This document shows positions 60,951 to 64,000 of a DNA stretch of 64,000 nt, one piece after another. Location: contig NZ_HE997181.1 of the NCBI RefSeq assembly GCF_000312425.1, positions 1,455,486 to 1,519,485 of the forward strand, in the 5' to 3' direction. Positions within the stretch are counted from its first letter, which is position 1. The number at the start of each line of letters is the position of its first letter. The stretch is from Reyranella massiliensis 521 (GTDB taxonomy: Bacteria; Pseudomonadota; Alphaproteobacteria; Reyranellales; Reyranellaceae). The translations under genes were made by a program, and so were the position numbers. The notes below the pieces were generated by a model. It ran no database searches and was not told the origin of the DNA. It was given only the letters and a program-made list of their open reading frames with translations.

Positions 60951-61601
60951 ATGTCGTTGGAGAGTGATCTCTATGCGCCGGTGAAGGCGCTGCTGGAAGG
61001 ACAGGGTTACGTCGTCAAGGGCGAGGTGCGGGGCTGCGATGTCGTCGCAGTGCGCGGTGCGGAACCGCCCGTCGTGGTCGAATTGAAGCGGGCTTTCGGG
61101 CTGGGGCTGGTCCTGCAAGGCGTCGACCGCCTGGCGCTCACCGATCTCGTCTATCTCGCTGTCGGCCAATGGCCTAAGCAGATGAAGAACGTCAAGAAGC
61201 TCTGCCGTCGGCTGGGCTTGGGATTGATCGTGGTCGGGGGCGACAAGGCCGACGTGGTAATCGACCCGGCGCCCTATCTGCCACGAAAGAACAAGCGCAA
61301 GGCGGGACGGATGCTGGGCGAGCATGCGCGCCGCGTCGGCGATCCCAACCTTGGCGGGCAGGCGATGCGGGCCCCGCTGATGACGGCCTATCGCCAGCAG
61401 GCGCTGCGCTGCGCCGAACTGCTGGCGCTGAACGGACCCATGAAGCTCGCCGCCATGCGCGCCGCGGCCGATGTCCCGAACGTGGCAAGTATCTTGCAGA
61501 GCGACGTCTATGGCTGGTTCGAAAGGGTGGAGCGGGGCGTCTATGCGATCACGCCGAAAGGGCGGCAGGGGTTGGAGCGGTTCGACCGCAAGACGGCATA
61601 G
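60951..61601 (+). CDS. DUF2161 putative PD-(D/E)XK phosphodiesterase-type protein
   Basis: The 216-residue protein resembles DUF2161: SLESDLYAPVKALLEGQGYV, then CDVVAVRGAEPPVVVELKRA, which fits the PD-(D/E)XK nuclease core (D and E-x-K), and QWPKQMKNVKKLCRRLGLGL. The C-terminal part (ALRCAELLALNGPMKLAAMR) looks like a winged helix. It would be a DNA-acting enzyme. I start at the ATG giving MSLESDLY; an upstream ATG at 60933 is in frame. The following phosphoesterase ATG directly abuts its stop. Confidence 0.85.
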   Translation: MSLESDLYAPVKALLEGQGYVVKGEVRGCDVVAVRGAEPPVVVELKRAFGLGLVLQGVDRLALTDLVYLAVGQWPKQMKNVKKLCRRLGLGLIVVGGDKADVVIDPAPYLPRKNKRKAGRMLGEHARRVGDPNLGGQAMRAPLMTAYRQQALRCAELLALNGPMKLAAMRAAADVPNVASILQSDVYGWFERVERGVYAITPKGRQGLERFDRKTA

Positions 61602-62399
61602 ATGCTGATCGCCCAGCTTTCGGATCCGCATGTCCGCCCGAAAGGCGAATTCTACCAGAGTGTCGTCGACTCCAATGCCCAGTTCGCCGCGGCGATTGCG
61701 GCGTTGAATGCACTCGATCCGCGACCTGACCTCGTGCTGCTGAGCGGCGATCTCGTAGATCACGGCCACGACGACGAGTACGCCATGCTTCTCGAACTCC
61801 TGGCGACGCTCGAGATTCCCTTTTTGGCGATTCCCGGCAACCACGACGAGCGCGAGGCTTTCCGCCGCGCGTTTGCCGGAAAGAGCTGGCTGCCGGCAGC
61901 AGGTCCGGTCGACTACGTCGTCGGCGATCGCGGTCCGGTCCGGATCGTCGGTTTCGACGTTACGCTGCCGGGCCTGCATCATGGCATGGTCGGTGTAGAA
62001 GGGGCGGCGTGGCTCGATGCGATGCTGGCAGCGGAACCCGGGCGTCCGACCATCGTAATGATGCACCAGCCGCCGTTCGATACGGGCATACCGTATCTCG
62101 ATCTCTACTCCTGCCGCGAAGGGCAGCGGCTGGCGGATGTCCTGGCGCGCCACCGTCAGGTCGAGCGCTCGGTCTGCGGACACGTTCACCGCTTCATGCA
62201 GGTACGCTTCGGCGGCACGATGCTCTGCACCGCGCCGTCGACCACGACAGCCGTTGCCTTGCGGCTTCGGCCGGATGCCAAGGCCGCTTCCCATGTCGAG
62301 CCGCCGGCTTTCCTGCTGCATCGCTGGAAGGAGGGAACAGGTCTGGTGACGCACTTCGTGCCGATCGGCACTTTCCCGGGGCCTTATCCCTTCGCCTGA
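61602..62399 (+). CDS. Metallophosphoesterase (CpdA/GpdQ-like phosphodiesterase)
   Basis: The 265-residue protein is a calcineurin-like phosphodiesterase: IAQLSDPHVRP (D-x-H), VLLSGDLVDHG (G-D), FLAIPGNHDEREAF (G-N-H-D), MMHQPPFDTGIP, and SVCGHVHRFMQV (G-H-x-H). The pattern fits the CpdA/GpdQ group, which hydrolyses cAMP or glycerophosphodiesters. It follows the nuclease-like gene with no gap (TAG then ATG), so the two are likely coupled. The residue set does not decide between cyclic nucleotide and glycerophosphodiester substrates. Confidence 0.92.
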   Translation: MLIAQLSDPHVRPKGEFYQSVVDSNAQFAAAIAALNALDPRPDLVLLSGDLVDHGHDDEYAMLLELLATLEIPFLAIPGNHDEREAFRRAFAGKSWLPAAGPVDYVVGDRGPVRIVGFDVTLPGLHHGMVGVEGAAWLDAMLAAEPGRPTIVMMHQPPFDTGIPYLDLYSCREGQRLADVLARHRQVERSVCGHVHRFMQVRFGGTMLCTAPSTTTAVALRLRPDAKAASHVEPPAFLLHRWKEGTGLVTHFVPIGTFPGPYPFA

Positions 62400-62406
62400 G
62401 CAGGCC

Positions 62407-63060
62407 CTACGGCCGGCGGAAGACGGCAAGCATGCTCTTGGCGAGAATCGGCATGCGGCCGGCGCGCTCGAACGTTACCTGCGTGAAGCCGGCTTGCCCG
62501 AGTGCCCTTGCCAGGGTCTTCTCGGAATAGAACTTGATGTGCCCACCTTCCCAAAGCGGATCGTGATGGGTGTCCCATTTGTTGGCGAGCGAGAGCGCCA
62601 GGTTTTTCAGGTAGCTGTGGAACGGCGTCGAGATGATGCCCAGGCCGCCAGGCTCCAGCAGGTCGTAGGTTCTCTCGAGGAAGGTCTTGGGCGAATAGCA
62701 GTGCTCGATGACCTCGAGGCTGATGACGATGGGGAAGGTGCCGTAGACGCCAGCCAGATCGTCATATCCCGTACCGAGATGAAAGGCTGGGCCGGAGAAG
62801 TTGTGCCTCGCGACATCTACGCCTTCGCGCGACGGCTCGATGGCCGTCACGTCGTAACCATAGCTGGCGAGAAGATTGGCCGTGGCGCCGTTGCCCGACC
62901 CGATCTCGAAGACCTTTCGGGCGGATACCTTGTTGCTGTCCAGGATGCGCAACAGGACCGGCCATATGTAGCGGTTCGGCCAGCTCGGCGCTCCGCTCGA
63001 ATACTCGGTTTGTGGAATGGCGGGCGAGGTATCGTGCTGTGCGTTGGGGGCTTCCGACAT
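62407..63060 (-). CDS. Class I SAM-dependent methyltransferase
   Basis: The 217-residue protein has a methyltransferase fold: KVFEIGSGNGATANLLASYG (SAM-binding motif I), VTAIEPSREGVDVARHNFS (motif with acidic residue), GTFPIVISLEVIEHCYSPKT, and LLEPGGLGIISTPFHSYLKN. It resembles ubiE/COQ3-like or sugar/lipid methyltransferases, such as those acting on O-antigen or quinone. The substrate is unknown. It is divergent from the transglutaminase gene. Confidence 0.9.
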   Translation of the reverse strand: MSEAPNAQHDTSPAIPQTEYSSGAPSWPNRYIWPVLLRILDSNKVSARKVFEIGSGNGATANLLASYGYDVTAIEPSREGVDVARHNFSGPAFHLGTGYDDLAGVYGTFPIVISLEVIEHCYSPKTFLERTYDLLEPGGLGIISTPFHSYLKNLALSLANKWDTHHDPLWEGGHIKFYSEKTLARALGQAGFTQVTFERAGRMPILAKSMLAVFRRP

Positions 63061-63250
63061 CGCGGCGGATTAGACCGTTTTCCCGGTAGCCTCACAAGCG
63101 AATGTCCGGTACCGGCGGGCCGTCGGCGCAACGGCGATTCCCAGGAACCGCAAACGAGGTATCAATCATCGCCGGGACCGTTGACTCTCGGATAGCAGCC
63201 GTCCTCAGTGCGCCTGCACGGACATACGAAATCAGGCATCAAGATCAGGC

Positions 63251-64000
63251 ATGCGCAAGCTCGAGATCGTCCATCGCACTCGCTATGAGTACTCGGAACC
63301 CGTAACGCTCGGAGATCATCGGTTGATGTTCCGGCCGCGCGACAGTCATGACCTTCGCCTGTTGCAAACGGGCCTTGCCATACAGCCAGCGGCTCAGGTC
63401 CGCTGGATTCACGATCCGTTCGGCAATTCGATCGCCATCGCCTCGTTCGAGGGCTCGACGCAGGCGTTGGAGTTGACCAGCTCCATCCAGCTGGAGCATT
63501 TCGCGGCCCCGCCGGAACTGTCGCCGATCGAGGAGTATGCGCGCACTCTGCCGTTCTCCTATCTTGCCGAGGAAGCGCCTGACCTTTTGCGCTATGTCGA
63601 GCGTCACTATCCTGATCCCAACGCAGAGGTTTCGACCTGGACCAAGCAATTTCTGGAAGGCGAAGGTGGTACCGATACGTTTGCGACGCTGACGCGGCTC
63701 TGCAAGGGCATCCAGGAGACGCTGAATTACGCCATGCGTTTCGAGATCGGTACGCAGCCGCCGGCGACGACGCTGCAAAGCGGGGGCGGCACGTGCCGAG
63801 ACTATGCGCTGTTGATGATGGAAGGGGTGCGATCACTGGGCATCGCTGCGCGTTTCATTACCGGCTATCTCTACGATCCGGCGCTCGATGCAGCACCAGG
63901 CGAGGAAGTGGCTCATGCCCATCCGCACGCCTGGCTGGAGGCCTACCTGCCGGGCGCCGGTTGGGTGGAATTCGATCCGACCAATGGCATCATCGGCAGC
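63251..64000 (+). CDS. Transglutaminase-like protein, 3' end beyond the window
   Basis: At least 250 residues are encoded before the window ends without a stop. The N terminus MRKLEIVHRTRYEYSEPVTL is a bacterial transglutaminase-like N domain, and the catalytic triad is visible: Cys in SGGGTCRDYALLMMEG, His in HPHAWLEAYLPG and Asp in WVEFDPTNGIIGS. Proteins of this kind, often together with an alpha-E domain and a circularly permuted ATP-grasp protein, occur in alphaproteobacteria with a probable protease or ligation role. The C-terminal end is cut by the window. Confidence 0.88.
   Translation, partial: MRKLEIVHRTRYEYSEPVTLGDHRLMFRPRDSHDLRLLQTGLAIQPAAQVRWIHDPFGNSIAIASFEGSTQALELTSSIQLEHFAAPPELSPIEEYARTLPFSYLAEEAPDLLRYVERHYPDPNAEVSTWTKQFLEGEGGTDTFATLTRLCKGIQETLNYAMRFEIGTQPPATTLQSGGGTCRDYALLMMEGVRSLGIAARFITGYLYDPALDAAPGEEVAHAHPHAWLEAYLPGAGWVEFDPTNGIIGS

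Noticed and set aside
60936..62429. 497-codon minus-strand frame opposite the DUF2161 and phosphoesterase genes
   Set aside because: Composition is typical of GC-rich shadows; both opposite genes have family motifs.

Overview
The window is GC-rich chromosomal DNA from an alphaproteobacterium. The clade markers are a complete EcfG/NepR/PhyR general stress response locus, a GapR-type DUF2312 protein, DUF1244 and a 41-residue ribosomal protein L36. Gene content suggests a free-living Rhodospirillales- or Reyranella-like heterotroph, but that placement is a guess. I see no rRNA, tRNA, CRISPR array, insertion sequence or prophage.

Layout. 0-7 kb holds an ABC transporter ATPase (missing one base), a TauD-type dioxygenase, a glutathione transferase, an HpaB-type flavin monooxygenase, ClpS, a MaoC-like hydratase, a GlcG/HbpS-like protein and a DUF72-UdgX pair. 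7-11.4 kb holds rpmJ with its own promoter and leader hairpin, then glycolate oxidase glcDEF. 11.4-19.6 kb has a TPR protein, an amidohydrolase, a large DUF2339 membrane protein, a phenylacetate-CoA ligase and an unrecognised protein with five tandem repeats. 19.7-26.4 kb is a tight seven-gene minus-strand operon (gckA, GFA protein, otnK, otnC, otnI, ltnD, pyk) expected to send four-carbon sugar acids and glycerate to pyruvate. 26.4-32.3 kb has an HutG-like hydrolase, DUF1244, GapR, DUF429 and two unrelated isocitrate dehydrogenases side by side. 32.5-37.8 kb has a LOG protein, a LysM protein, psd-pssA, a decayed CDP-alcohol phosphotransferase, a Flp pilin, a frameshifted prepilin peptidase and a secreted protein.

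37.8-50.3 kb is the most coherent region. It holds two EcfG-type sigma factors, the anti-sigma factor NepR, the anti-anti-sigma response regulator PhyR, an HWE/HisKA_2 sensor kinase and a CHASE3 hybrid kinase. Around them lie small stress proteins: cytoplasmic and secreted CsbD, a DUF1328 membrane protein, two tiny membrane proteins and a lipoprotein. I find nine promoter-like sites matching or nearly matching the sigma-EcfG consensus (GGAAC, 16-17 nt, CGTT). Eight are in this island, at sensible distances upstream of phyR and the small genes. The ninth precedes DUF72-UdgX at 5.4 kb, which links a DNA-repair pair to the stress response.

50.3-64 kb holds an ATP-grasp-like gene divergent from ergothioneine genes egtB-egtD, ilvD with an amidohydrolase, an AlkZ/YcaQ-like glycosylase, an SGNH hydrolase, an amidase, a DUF2161 nuclease-like protein followed directly by a metallophosphoesterase, a methyltransferase and a transglutaminase cut by the window end. 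All functions are read from motifs and remembered family features; no database search was run.
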